From Chitinophagaceae bacterium LGM1 (lineage in GTDB: Bacteria > Bacteroidota > Bacteroidia > Chitinophagales > Chitinophagaceae): a stretch of DNA of 64,000 bases. Where the stretch lies: positions 186,001 through 250,000 of the forward strand of contig CP075895.1 of NCBI GenBank assembly GCA_018604165.1, read 5' to 3'. The position numbers were made by a program, and so were the translations under genes. The notes beneath the pieces are model-generated. The model searched no databases and was not told the DNA's origin. It worked only from the letters and a program-made list of their open reading frames with translations. Position 1 is the stretch's first letter, and each line of letters begins with the position of its first letter. Of the stretch, positions 15,138-23,721 are shown in pieces.

Positions 15138-15590
15138 ATGAGACATCTTAGTTTTAAAACACAATCGGCCAACGAAAAAATCGTAAAACGTGATTGGTAT
15201 GTAGTAGATGCTACCAACATGACACTGGGCCGTATGACTACCCGCATAGCAAGCGTATTGCGCGGTAAGCACAAAGCATATTACACACCCCACTTCGATT
15301 GTGGCGATTATGTAATAGTAGTAAACAGCGGTAAAGCCGTATTGACTGGTAACAAGCTCGACCAGAAAGAATACCAGACATACAGTGGTCACCCCGGTGG
15401 TCAGAAGATTGAAATGGCAAGAGACCTGCAAAACCGCCGCCCAAGCGTTATGATTGAGCGCGCTGTAAAAGGTATGCTGCCTAAAAACCGTATGGGCCGT
15501 GCTATGTACAAGAAACTGTTTGTGTACGAAGGTGCAACACACCCGCACGCAGCACAGCAACCAAAGGAAATGAAGTTTGGTAAATACTAA
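15138..15590 (+). CDS. rplM: 50S ribosomal protein L13
   Basis: Large-subunit protein of 150 residues with the family pattern WYVVDATNMTLGRMTTRIA, then HFDCGDYVIVVNSGKAVLTG, YSGHPGGQK, and AVKGMLPKNRMGRAMYKKL. The ATG at 15138 gives the expected N-terminus (MRHLSFKTQS); an in-frame TTG at 15090 lies inside the promoter -7 box and cannot be the start. It is first gene of rplM-rpsI-rpsB-tsf. Confidence 0.97.
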   Translation: MRHLSFKTQSANEKIVKRDWYVVDATNMTLGRMTTRIASVLRGKHKAYYTPHFDCGDYVIVVNSGKAVLTGNKLDQKEYQTYSGHPGGQKIEMARDLQNRRPSVMIERAVKGMLPKNRMGRAMYKKLFVYEGATHPHAAQQPKEMKFGKY

Positions 15591-15646
15591 TATCGAATTT
15601 CGAAATCCTAAACATTATAAATAACAAATTCCAAATACCAGTATAA

Positions 15647-16036
15647 ATGGAAAAGCAAAAAAACGCCGTTGGTCGCCGTAAAGAAGCCGTAGCTCGTGTA
15701 TATATGAGCAAAGGCACCGGCAACATCACGGTAAATGACAAAGAATACAAGGCTTATTTCCCGATAATGTACTTGCAAAACCAAGTGGAGCTGCCTTTGA
15801 AAACGACTGAAACATCTGCGAGTTTCGACATCGTAGTAACAGTAGCAGGCGGCGGCCCTAAAGGCCAGGCAGAAGCTGTGAAAATGGCTATTGCACGCGC
15901 ACTGTGCGAGGTTAACGCTGAGTATCGCCCTGCTTTGAAAAAAGAAGGTCTGATGACGCGCGACCCACGCTCTGTAGAACGTAAGAAGTTTGGTAAACGT
16001 AAAGCTCGCCGTAGCTTCCAGTTCTCTAAACGTTAA
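15647..16036 (+). CDS. rpsI: 30S ribosomal protein S9
   Basis: Small-subunit protein of 129 residues: NAVGRRKEAVARVYMSKG at the start, GGGPKGQAEAVKMAIARAL in the middle, and the basic tail ending RKARRSFQFSKR that reaches the P-site tRNA. It follows rplM by 56 bases; the spacer (ttcgaaatcc, then aacaaattccaaatacc) is of the AT-rich repeated type seen at other junctions in this genome. Confidence 0.97.
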   Translation: MEKQKNAVGRRKEAVARVYMSKGTGNITVNDKEYKAYFPIMYLQNQVELPLKTTETSASFDIVVTVAGGGPKGQAEAVKMAIARALCEVNAEYRPALKKEGLMTRDPRSVERKKFGKRKARRSFQFSKR

Positions 16037-16078
16037 TCGCTGGTACAATTTTTATTTAACCGTCAAGAAATTACTACA

Positions 16079-17050
16079 ATGGAAGAAAATAAAAGCCTTC
16101 ACCAGCAACTGTTAGAAGCTGGTGTACACTTCGGCCACCTGAAGAAAAAGTGGAACCCAAAGATGTTGCCTTACATCTTTGCCGAAAAAAATGGTATTCA
16201 CATCATAGACCTGAACAAAACAATCGAAGGTCTTGAGGAGTCTGCAGCCGCATTGAAATCTATCGCTAAGAGCGGTAAGAAAATCATGTTTGTTGCTACT
16301 AAAAAACAAGCTAAAGAAATAGTTGCTGAAGCAGCAGCTAAAGTAAATATGCCGTTCGTTACAGAGCGTTGGTTGGGTGGTATGCTTACCAACTTCCAGA
16401 CTATCCGTAAGAGCGTTAAGAAAATGCAGAGCATCGAAAAAATGCTGCAAGACGGTACAATGGACAGCGTTACTAAAAAAGAACGCCTGACGTTGACGCG
16501 TAGCAAAGATAAGATGGAAAAAGTGCTGGGTGGTATCAGCCAGATGGGCCGCACGCCTGCTGCATTGTTCATGGTAGACATCAGCCACGAGCATATTGCA
16601 CTGGCAGAAGCTAAGCGTTTGGGTATCAACACATTTGCAATGGTAGATACGAACAGCGACCCTACAAAGGTTGACTTCGCTATCCCATCAAACGACGATG
16701 CTACAAAATCAATAGCCATCATCGTAAACTACCTGACTGCCGCTATAATGGAAGGTTTGCAGGAGCGTTCTCAGAACAAAGAAGAAGAAGAAACAGAAGA
16801 AGTAGGTACTGAGCGCATGCGCGGACTGGATATAGACGAAGAAGGTGGTGAGAAAGGTGAGCGTCGTGGACGCGGTGCTGGCGCAGGTGCAGGCCGTGGT
16901 GCCGGTAGCGGTGCTGGTCGTCAAGGCGGTGGTGCCGGTGGCAACCGTGGTGGTGCCGGTGGCGGCAACCGTGGTGGTGCAGGCCGTGGCCCTGGTGGCG
17001 GTGGTAGCCGTCCGGGTGCTTCTCGTCCGGGTGCGCCAAGGAAAGCATAA
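16079..17050 (+). CDS. rpsB: 30S ribosomal protein S2 with Gly/Arg-rich tail
   Basis: Small-subunit protein, 323 residues against the usual 230-260. Residues 1-230 are a normal S2 (EAGVHFGHLKKKWNPKM, then TERWLGGMLTNFQTIRKS and VDTNSDPTKVDFAIPSNDDA). After an acidic linker from residue 235 (EEEETEE) comes a low-complexity tail from about 262 to 323 made of Gly, Arg, Ala and Pro (RGRGAGAGAGRG, GGNRGGAG, GSRPGASRPGAP). The ORF is open throughout, and codon use stays like that of the body. RGG-like tails often bind RNA or phase-separate; any such role here is inference. Confidence 0.95.
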   Translation: MEENKSLHQQLLEAGVHFGHLKKKWNPKMLPYIFAEKNGIHIIDLNKTIEGLEESAAALKSIAKSGKKIMFVATKKQAKEIVAEAAAKVNMPFVTERWLGGMLTNFQTIRKSVKKMQSIEKMLQDGTMDSVTKKERLTLTRSKDKMEKVLGGISQMGRTPAALFMVDISHEHIALAEAKRLGINTFAMVDTNSDPTKVDFAIPSNDDATKSIAIIVNYLTAAIMEGLQERSQNKEEEETEEVGTERMRGLDIDEEGGEKGERRGRGAGAGAGRGAGSGAGRQGGGAGGNRGGAGGGNRGGAGRGPGGGGSRPGASRPGAPRKA

Positions 17051-17081
17051 GCTATCCGCACATAGGATATAACAAATTATT

Positions 17082-17104
17082 AAAGCCCCATCGTTTGGGG
17101 CTTT
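17082..17104 (+). terminator. Hairpin between rpsB and tsf
   Basis: AAAGCCCCA (17082-17090) pairs with TGGGGCTTT (17096-17104) around TCGTT. No proper T-run follows, so it probably attenuates transcription or protects mRNA rather than ending it fully. Confidence 0.55.
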
Positions 17105-17163
17105 GATGCAAAGCGTGAAATTCGCAAACGATATTTTAAAACTTTTAAAAAGGATATTAAACA

Positions 17164-18006
17164 ATGAGTACTGTAACAATATCTGCAGCAGATGTGAACA
17201 AGCTACGCCAGCAAACAGGCGCGGGTATGATGGATTGCCGCAAAGCATTGATGGAAAGCGAAGGTGATTTTGAAAAAGCGATAGACTATCTGCGCAAAAA
17301 AGGCCAGAAAGTAGCTGCTAACCGTAGCGACCGCGACGCTAAAGAAGGCGTTGTGATAGCTAAAGCGTCGTCTGACAATACATACGGCGTTATCGTAAAC
17401 CTGAGTTCAGAAACAGACTTCGTTTCTAAAAACGCTGAGTTCATCGCTTTTGCCAACAACCTGACTGACATAGCACTGAACACTAAATCTGCATCTATAG
17501 ACGAGCTGAAAGCGGCTGCTATGGAAGGCGCAACAGTGGGCGACAAGCTGCTGGAAATGGTTGCTAAAATAGGTGAGAAAATAGACGTAGTTCGTTTTGA
17601 AACTATGACGGCTGCTGCTGTAGTTCCTTACATCCACGCTGGCTACCGTATAGGTGTATTGGTAGGTTTGAACAAAGCTGCCAATGAAGGCATTATAGCG
17701 GCAGGTAAAGACGTAGCTATGCAGATAGCTGCTATGAACCCGCTGGCTGTTGATGCGGAAAGCATCCCTGCTGAAATGGTAGCGCGTGAGAAAGCGATAG
17801 CACTGGAGCAAGTAGCTGCTGAAGGTAAAACCGGCGACATGGCAGAGAAAATTGCTATGGGTAAACTGAACAAATTCTTCAAAGAAAATACACTATTGCC
17901 ACAGGCTTTCGTTAAAGACGGTGGTAAATCTGTAGCAGACTACCTGAAAAGCGTAGAAGCAGATCTTACGGTTGCCAGCTTCAAGCGTATAGCGGTAGGT
18001 GCATAA
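17164..18006 (+). CDS. tsf: Elongation factor Ts
   Basis: Guanine-nucleotide exchange factor for EF-Tu, 280 residues. It begins with the UBA-like domain (DVNKLRQQTGAGMMDCRKAL) and has the TDFVSKN motif that displaces Mg2+ from EF-Tu near residue 81 (SSETDFVSKNAEF). The core and dimerisation parts are complete, ending in a helical FFKENTLLPQAFVKDGGKSV. It lies directly after rpsB as in most bacteria. Confidence 0.96.
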   Translation: MSTVTISAADVNKLRQQTGAGMMDCRKALMESEGDFEKAIDYLRKKGQKVAANRSDRDAKEGVVIAKASSDNTYGVIVNLSSETDFVSKNAEFIAFANNLTDIALNTKSASIDELKAAAMEGATVGDKLLEMVAKIGEKIDVVRFETMTAAAVVPYIHAGYRIGVLVGLNKAANEGIIAAGKDVAMQIAAMNPLAVDAESIPAEMVAREKAIALEQVAAEGKTGDMAEKIAMGKLNKFFKENTLLPQAFVKDGGKSVADYLKSVEADLTVASFKRIAVGA

Positions 18007-18039
18007 TTGAAAAGTAATATTTGCACTGTAATAATAAGT

Positions 18040-18068
18040 AAGGGCAGCCACACAGGCTGCCCTTGTTT
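18040..18068 (+). terminator. Terminator after tsf
   Basis: AAGGGCAGCC (18040-18049) pairs perfectly with GGCTGCCCTT (18055-18064) around ACACA, followed by GTTTGTT. It ends the ribosomal protein operon. Confidence 0.8.
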
Positions 18069-18125
18069 GTTATATGGGTGTGTTATCAATGCAATAATAT
18101 AGCCTCGCCGGGCGTTAAAATTCAG

Positions 18126-18133
18126 TACATTTG
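18126..18133 (+). promoter_or_regulatory. -7 element before porZ
   Basis: TACATTTG matches TAnnTTTG, 19 bases before the porZ start codon. No strong TTG -33 element is seen. Confidence 0.4.
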
Positions 18134-18152
18134 ATACGGTAGAACATCATCT

Positions 18153-20459
18153 ATGAGCATGCGAATACTATTCCTTACATCCTTACTGATATATACGGCT
18201 TTTGCAGGATTGTATGCCCAACAACGCCCCATCGGCTACTGGCGCAGCCACCTGCCCTACAATACCACACGGAGCATTGCATGGGACAAAGGGAATATAA
18301 TACACGTAGCGACAGACAAGAGTTACTATACATACGATAAAAGCACCAAGCAAACGAGTGCATACAGCAAAGTAGATGGCATGTCGGACGTAGGGATGGC
18401 ACGCATTGGCTACGACCTGCTGACGAATACTACCATATTGGGCTATGAAAACAGTAATATAGACCTGTTTCAGGACGGGGCTTTTTATAACCTGCCCGAC
18501 CTGAAGCTACGCAACATAACAGGCAGCAAAACCATCAACGATATTTATACGGTAGATGGCTACGCGTATGTAAGCACTGATGCCGGCATATTATTGATAA
18601 ACCTTGAGAAAAGGGAGATAAAAGAAAACTACATTTTTTCTCAGAATAGTGAAAATATTGCTATCAAAGCAACCGCCATATCGGGCAATAATCTTTTTGC
18701 CGCTACTGAAAAAGGGCTGTATGTAGGTAATAAAAACAGTGGGCTGTTACAGTCGTTCGCTACATGGGGCAAGATAGATACGAAGCGCAACTTTGTAACC
18801 ATGACGGCGGCAGATGGTAAAGTGTTTGTAGCTACTGTAGACACGGTTTTTGAATACATCAACAACAGTCTGCAATACGTTTTCCGTTCAGACTCCAACA
18901 TTCTGCACCTTGATGCAGGTATCAACAGTGTATGGGTGAGCGAGGGTATCCGTAGCAATTATAAAGGAAAAGCATATAAGCTGGCACTGAATAACTACGC
19001 CGTATTGGATAGCTTTAATGTAAATGGTTTTTGCCGTCAGGTAATACACGCAGATACTAATAATGTATTGGTCGCAGATGAATTTAATGTATTGACCTTA
19101 AGGGAATTCAAAGGTAATCCTTATGGGTTGCTGGCACCAAACGGGCCGTCTTCTTTTCCATGTTTTGATATTATTGTAAGGAATAAAGAACTGTGGGTGG
19201 CACATGGTGGCTTTGATGATAAACGCAAGGCGAACAATAGTGGGGCGGGTTTTTCCAGCTTTATAGATGGCAACTGGAAGTCGTATAAGCGTTTTGAGTA
19301 CCAGCCATTTGGCGACACAATGCAGGATTTTTCAAAACTCTATAAAACAGCAGACGGCACTTTGTATGCAGGCTCTGTACAACATGGGTTGTTTATCATC
19401 AATCCGGATGGAAGCACACAGAGCTATCAGAAAAATTCGTTTATAGATGCATCTTCCATATCATCAGGATTATGGTATTTCATTGGTGGCTTTGCAGAAG
19501 ATAATGATGGCAACTTGTGGATGACGGTGTATGGTGGCAAACGAGAGCTGGTAGTAAAAACAAAAGAAGGACAATGGTATCCCATAGAAGTACCTATAGG
19601 ACGCTCGGGCATACCCAACGCGGCAGCAGATATTATTGTTGATGACAACAACCAGAAATGGTATGCCACAACAGGTGCTGCCAGTGGTGTGATAGTATAT
19701 GATGACAATAGCACTCCTACCAATACATTTGACGACCGTTACAGGCTGCTACTATCGGGCAAAGGTGTAGGTGGGTTGGCCGATAACGAAGTGTACTGCT
19801 TGGCAAAAGATAAGAAAGGCAGTATATGGATAGGCACTAAAAACGGCATCAGCATAGTGAGCTGTCCGGCACAAGTGATACAAGGTACTTGCGAAGCTGA
19901 AAACAGAACGGTACAATACGATAAGTTTGCTGGCTACCTTTTTCAGGAAGAGATAGTAAGAACCATAGCTGTAGATGGTGCTAACCGTAAATGGATAGGT
20001 ACTAACAATGGTGTATGGCTGGTATCTGAAGAGGGAGATAAAATTATTTACAGATTTACACAAGACAATAGTCCGCTACCGTCCAACAACATTAATAAAA
20101 TAACCATAGACCCCGAAACGGGCGATGTATATATTGGCACAGAGCAGGGCTTGGTAAGCTACCGTAGTACTGCAACAGATGGCGGTAAAGAAAATGCAAA
20201 TGTAAAAGTATTTCCCAACCCTGTACCATCGGGGTATAGCGGCACCATAGCCGTGAAGGGATTGGTAGAAAATGCGGATGTGCGCATTACCGACATATCG
20301 GGGCAATTGGTGTACCGCACCAAAGCACTGGGCGGGCAAGCCGTATGGAATGGTTATGACTATACAGGCCGCCGCCCGCAAAGTGGTGTGTACCTGATAT
20401 TTATTACCAACAAAGACGGCTCGCAAACCAAAGTGGGCAAGATGGCATTTATGGAATAG
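18153..20459 (+). CDS. porZ: Type IX secretion system protein PorZ
   Basis: A 768-residue exported protein: signal peptide (residues 1-22, ending GLYAQ), then two beta-propeller domains. The PorZ opening is clear, GYWRSHLPYNTTRSIAWDKG, then KVDGMSDVGMARIGYD and YENSNIDLF. Later DNEVYCLAKDKKGSIWIGT repeats are propeller blades of the two-component-regulator type. The C-terminus (VKVFPNPVPSGYSGTIAV to SQTKVGKMAFME) is a type A sorting domain. PorZ works at the cell surface with the PorU sortase, delivering anionic LPS to cargo. It lies three bases before recO, a common neighbour. Confidence 0.9.
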   Translation: MSMRILFLTSLLIYTAFAGLYAQQRPIGYWRSHLPYNTTRSIAWDKGNIIHVATDKSYYTYDKSTKQTSAYSKVDGMSDVGMARIGYDLLTNTTILGYENSNIDLFQDGAFYNLPDLKLRNITGSKTINDIYTVDGYAYVSTDAGILLINLEKREIKENYIFSQNSENIAIKATAISGNNLFAATEKGLYVGNKNSGLLQSFATWGKIDTKRNFVTMTAADGKVFVATVDTVFEYINNSLQYVFRSDSNILHLDAGINSVWVSEGIRSNYKGKAYKLALNNYAVLDSFNVNGFCRQVIHADTNNVLVADEFNVLTLREFKGNPYGLLAPNGPSSFPCFDIIVRNKELWVAHGGFDDKRKANNSGAGFSSFIDGNWKSYKRFEYQPFGDTMQDFSKLYKTADGTLYAGSVQHGLFIINPDGSTQSYQKNSFIDASSISSGLWYFIGGFAEDNDGNLWMTVYGGKRELVVKTKEGQWYPIEVPIGRSGIPNAAADIIVDDNNQKWYATTGAASGVIVYDDNSTPTNTFDDRYRLLLSGKGVGGLADNEVYCLAKDKKGSIWIGTKNGISIVSCPAQVIQGTCEAENRTVQYDKFAGYLFQEEIVRTIAVDGANRKWIGTNNGVWLVSEEGDKIIYRFTQDNSPLPSNNINKITIDPETGDVYIGTEQGLVSYRSTATDGGKENANVKVFPNPVPSGYSGTIAVKGLVENADVRITDISGQLVYRTKALGGQAVWNGYDYTGRRPQSGVYLIFITNKDGSQTKVGKMAFME

Positions 20460-20462
20460 TGT

Positions 20463-21197
20463 ATGCTGCAAAACACAAGGGGCATAGCACTACGCGCCGT
20501 AAAGTATGGCGATACCAGCATCATAGCAACTATATTTACCGAACTGTATGGCGTACAAAGCTATATGGTGCAGGGCGTGCGTAGCAGCAAAGCAAAGAAC
20601 AACAAAGCTGCATTACTGCAACCCGCCACCCTGCTGGATATGGTGGTGTACCACAAGCCCAATACCAAACTGCAACGTATTAAAGAGTATCAGTACGGAT
20701 ATATCTACACATCGCTGCAAGAGCAGATTATTAAAAATAGCATTGCCTTATTTTCAGCAGAGGTGTTGCTGCGCATACTACCCGAAGAAGCAGTGATGCC
20801 CGAACTGTTTCAGTTTGCATTTCAATACTTTCAGCAATTAGATGCTATGCCATCGGGCGATGTAGCTAATTTCCCACTCTACTTTCTGATACAATGTAGC
20901 CGCATACTGGGCTATGAAATAAGCGGCACGTATAGCAGCCAAACGCCTTACCTGCACATGCAAGACGGCGCATTTACCGCCACCCCCCCCAAGATGGATA
21001 CCTACCTGCACGATGAAGATGCCAATGCATTGAGCAATATGCTGAACATAGAAGATGCCGCTATACTGAAAACGATTGCGCTGAATGGTGAGATACGCAA
21101 CAGGCTGATAGATTGGTATATTGAATTTATGCACAGCCACACACAGCACATGGGCAATATCAAATCGCTGGCAGTGTTAAGGGCAATATTGCACTAA
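20463..21197 (+). CDS. recO: DNA repair protein RecO
   Basis: Recombination mediator of 244 residues that helps RecR load RecA on SSB-coated gaps. The OB-fold start is typical (TRGIALRAVKYGDTSIIATI, then GVQSYMVQGVRSSKAKN), and the helical part follows (YFLIQCSRILGYEIS). The zinc-finger cysteines of some RecO proteins are absent, as in many Bacteroidota. It overlaps the tail of the convergent DUF6787 gene by four bases. Confidence 0.93.
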   Translation: MLQNTRGIALRAVKYGDTSIIATIFTELYGVQSYMVQGVRSSKAKNNKAALLQPATLLDMVVYHKPNTKLQRIKEYQYGYIYTSLQEQIIKNSIALFSAEVLLRILPEEAVMPELFQFAFQYFQQLDAMPSGDVANFPLYFLIQCSRILGYEISGTYSSQTPYLHMQDGAFTATPPKMDTYLHDEDANALSNMLNIEDAAILKTIALNGEIRNRLIDWYIEFMHSHTQHMGNIKSLAVLRAILH

Positions 21198-21481
21198 GAA
21201 GTTTTCTTACCCGTCATGCGCTTCCAGATGCGCTGCAGGTAATTTTTGAAAAAGGCAAACTGCCCGAAAGGTATGCTGATGACTAACACACAGATAGGCC
21301 ATAGCAAAGTGATGAGCAGGATATAGATAACAAACCAAAGCACTCCTTTTTCAAGCGGGAATAATGAAAGCACTTTGCGCCCCAGATAACCACACATACT
21401 GCCACCCAATGCAAACGTGCAAAGTATCAGCAGCAACTGCCATCCACCTACTTTCCATTTATTTTTAAGCCCGTCAAACAT
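21194..21481 (-). CDS. Small membrane protein, DUF6787-like
   Basis: A 95-residue protein with two transmembrane segments (about 14-33 and 45-70) and a basic C-terminus (IWKRMTGKKTS). The sequence KWKVGGWQLLLILCTFALGG with SMCGYLGRK is what I remember for DUF6787, which is often mislabelled as a diacylglyceryl transferase. The function is unknown. It is convergent with recO and divergent from the M23 peptidase gene. Confidence 0.65.
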   Translation of the reverse strand: MFDGLKNKWKVGGWQLLLILCTFALGGSMCGYLGRKVLSLFPLEKGVLWFVIYILLITLLWPICVLVISIPFGQFAFFKNYLQRIWKRMTGKKTS

Positions 21482-21565
21482 CCTTTATGCAAAAGCGTTG
21501 CAAATCTACAGTTTATTGATTGTATATATCGTGCTATTTCAGCATTTTTGACGGGCATACGTAAG

Positions 21566-23251
21566 ATGAATTACAAACAACTATTTATTGCAATATGTAT
21601 GGTGCATACTGCCACGGCATCTGCACAAAACAAATCGTACCCCATAACCGATTTTCGCAGTCCGTTGGATATACCCATCATGCTGGCTGGCAATTTCGGC
21701 GAATGTCGCCCCAACCATTTTCATAGTGGTATAGACATCAAAACAAACGGTGTAGAAAACCTGCCCGTATATGCGATAGCCGATGGTTATGTGTCGCGGA
21801 TAAAAATGGAACCAGGTGGCTTTGGTCATGCTTTGTATGTAACGCATCCCAATGGCTATACATCGCTCTACGCCCACCTCAACGATTTTGCACCCGCCAT
21901 ACAACGCTTTGTAAAAGCCACACAATACAAAACCGAAAGCTGGACGATGGACCTGCAACTGACTGCCGAACAGTTTCCTGTAAAAAAGGGAGAGCAAATA
22001 GCATGGAGTGGCAATACAGGTGGCTCTACCGCACCGCACTTGCACTTAGAAATACGCGACAGTAAAACAGAACATCCGCTGAACCCGCAACTGTTTGGCT
22101 TTGAGATAAAAGACGATATAGCACCTATACCTACCCACGTAGCAGTATATGATACCCGTACCAGCATCTACGAACAAAACCCGCAAGTAGTAAAGCTGAA
22201 AAAGAAAGAGGGCTTGTATATTGCCGATACAATACTATGCAATACACCGCTTGCTGCTATGGGTGTGAATGTAAACGACTATATGAACGGCAGCGAAAAC
22301 ACACTGACATTCTACACCGCCGATATATACCTTGATAGTGTGAAACAAGGCACGATAACGCTGGATGATATTGGCTATGATGTAACCCGCTACCTGCACG
22401 CGCATATAGACTATAAAGCAAAGAAACAGACAGGTGAATGGATACAGTTATTGTATCAACTGCCGGGCAATGCATTGGACGGCATATATAATTGGGCAGG
22501 CAAAAAGGGAATGCTGGATATAACAGATAGGCAAACACACCGCGTAAATATTGCGCTGACAGATGCTAACAAAAATGTAGCTAACATTACCTACTACATA
22601 CGCATGGCAAGCGATACAAATAATACGATATGCAAAGGCAAACTATTTAAGGTAAACCAACCGAACCAATTTGAGCATCCGAATGTTATACTGAAGCTGA
22701 ACGAAAAAACATTGTATGATGATGTATGTTTTGCCTTTGCGGCTGTAAAAGATGCTGCAGCGTTTAGCGATAGGTATAAATTGCATAACGTGTATGTACC
22801 CATGCATAGCTATGCAGACATCAGCATAAAACCTAATAAAGCCATACCCTTTAGCCTGAAAGATAAAATAGCATTGGTGTATAACGATGGTAAAGATGAA
22901 ACAGGCAAAGCTGCTACGCTTGAAAACGGATGGTACAAAGCCAGTGTAAGAAACTTTGGCGAGTATAGATTAGTAGCAGACAACAAAGCACCTGTCATCA
23001 AAGCCTTGCAGAAAAACAATGCAGTGTTGAGCAAAGCAAAACGCATTAGCTTTACGATAAAGGATGATATAACAAGCGTGAATAAATACAGGGGTGAACT
23101 GGATGGCAAATGGATATGTGTTGAGCAGCACGGCAATCAATACTTCTATACCTTTGACGAGTATTGCCCCAAAGGAAAGCACACATTGGTACTGACCGCT
23201 ACGGATGAAAACGGCAATACAAGTAAACTAACATACAACTTTACAAGATAA
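21566..23251 (+). CDS. M23 family metallopeptidase, secreted
   Basis: A peptidoglycan endopeptidase-like protein of 561 residues from ATG 21566 (signal peptide ending ATASAQ); an in-frame TTG at 21548 is less likely. The LytM domain lies near residues 45-180 with the zinc ligands in NHFHSGIDIKT and PHLHLEIRD. The rest is a long beta-rich region typical of the large Bacteroidota M23 proteins. All ligand residues are present, so it should be catalytic and act on the cell wall. It runs into bcp with only five bases between. Confidence 0.88.
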   Translation: MNYKQLFIAICMVHTATASAQNKSYPITDFRSPLDIPIMLAGNFGECRPNHFHSGIDIKTNGVENLPVYAIADGYVSRIKMEPGGFGHALYVTHPNGYTSLYAHLNDFAPAIQRFVKATQYKTESWTMDLQLTAEQFPVKKGEQIAWSGNTGGSTAPHLHLEIRDSKTEHPLNPQLFGFEIKDDIAPIPTHVAVYDTRTSIYEQNPQVVKLKKKEGLYIADTILCNTPLAAMGVNVNDYMNGSENTLTFYTADIYLDSVKQGTITLDDIGYDVTRYLHAHIDYKAKKQTGEWIQLLYQLPGNALDGIYNWAGKKGMLDITDRQTHRVNIALTDANKNVANITYYIRMASDTNNTICKGKLFKVNQPNQFEHPNVILKLNEKTLYDDVCFAFAAVKDAAAFSDRYKLHNVYVPMHSYADISIKPNKAIPFSLKDKIALVYNDGKDETGKAATLENGWYKASVRNFGEYRLVADNKAPVIKALQKNNAVLSKAKRISFTIKDDITSVNKYRGELDGKWICVEQHGNQYFYTFDEYCPKGKHTLVLTATDENGNTSKLTYNFTR

Positions 23252-23256
23252 CAGAT

Positions 23257-23721
23257 ATGGAACTGCAAGCAGGCGATAAAGCACCCGACTTCAAAACAAA
23301 AGACCAGGATGGTAATGTGGTGTCGCTGAAAGATTTTAAAGGCAAGAAAGTAGCACTGTACTTCTACCCCGAAGACGATACGCAAGTGTGTACTGTACAG
23401 GCTTGCAACCTGCGCGATAACTATGCCTTGCTGAAAGAGAAAGGCATTACCATATTGGGTGTAAGCCCCAACGATGAAAACAGCCACAAGAAGTTTGAGG
23501 CGAAATATAAGCTGCCATTTACGCTATTGGTAGATGAAGATTTGAAACTGGCTAACAAATACGGTGTGTGGGCAGAGAAAGTATTGTACGGTCACAGGCA
23601 CATGGGCATTGTGCGTAGCACCTTCCTGATAAATGAAGATGGGAAGATACACCACATCGTAAAACGCGCGTTATCAAAAACACATACACAACAGATACTA
23701 AAAGGCTTTGGTATGGCTTAG
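23257..23721 (+). CDS. bcp: Thioredoxin-dependent thiol peroxidase (Bcp/PrxQ)
   Basis: Atypical 2-Cys peroxiredoxin of 154 residues that reduces hydroperoxides. The peroxidatic cysteine is C45 and the resolving cysteine C50 in QVCTVQACNLRD, the CxxxxC spacing of the Bcp group; the DFKGKKVALYFYPEDDT block precedes it. It is complete and probably cotranscribed with the M23 gene. Its stop overlaps the stop region of the convergent DUF5686 gene. Confidence 0.93.
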   Translation: MELQAGDKAPDFKTKDQDGNVVSLKDFKGKKVALYFYPEDDTQVCTVQACNLRDNYALLKEKGITILGVSPNDENSHKKFEAKYKLPFTLLVDEDLKLANKYGVWAEKVLYGHRHMGIVRSTFLINEDGKIHHIVKRALSKTHTQQILKGFGMA

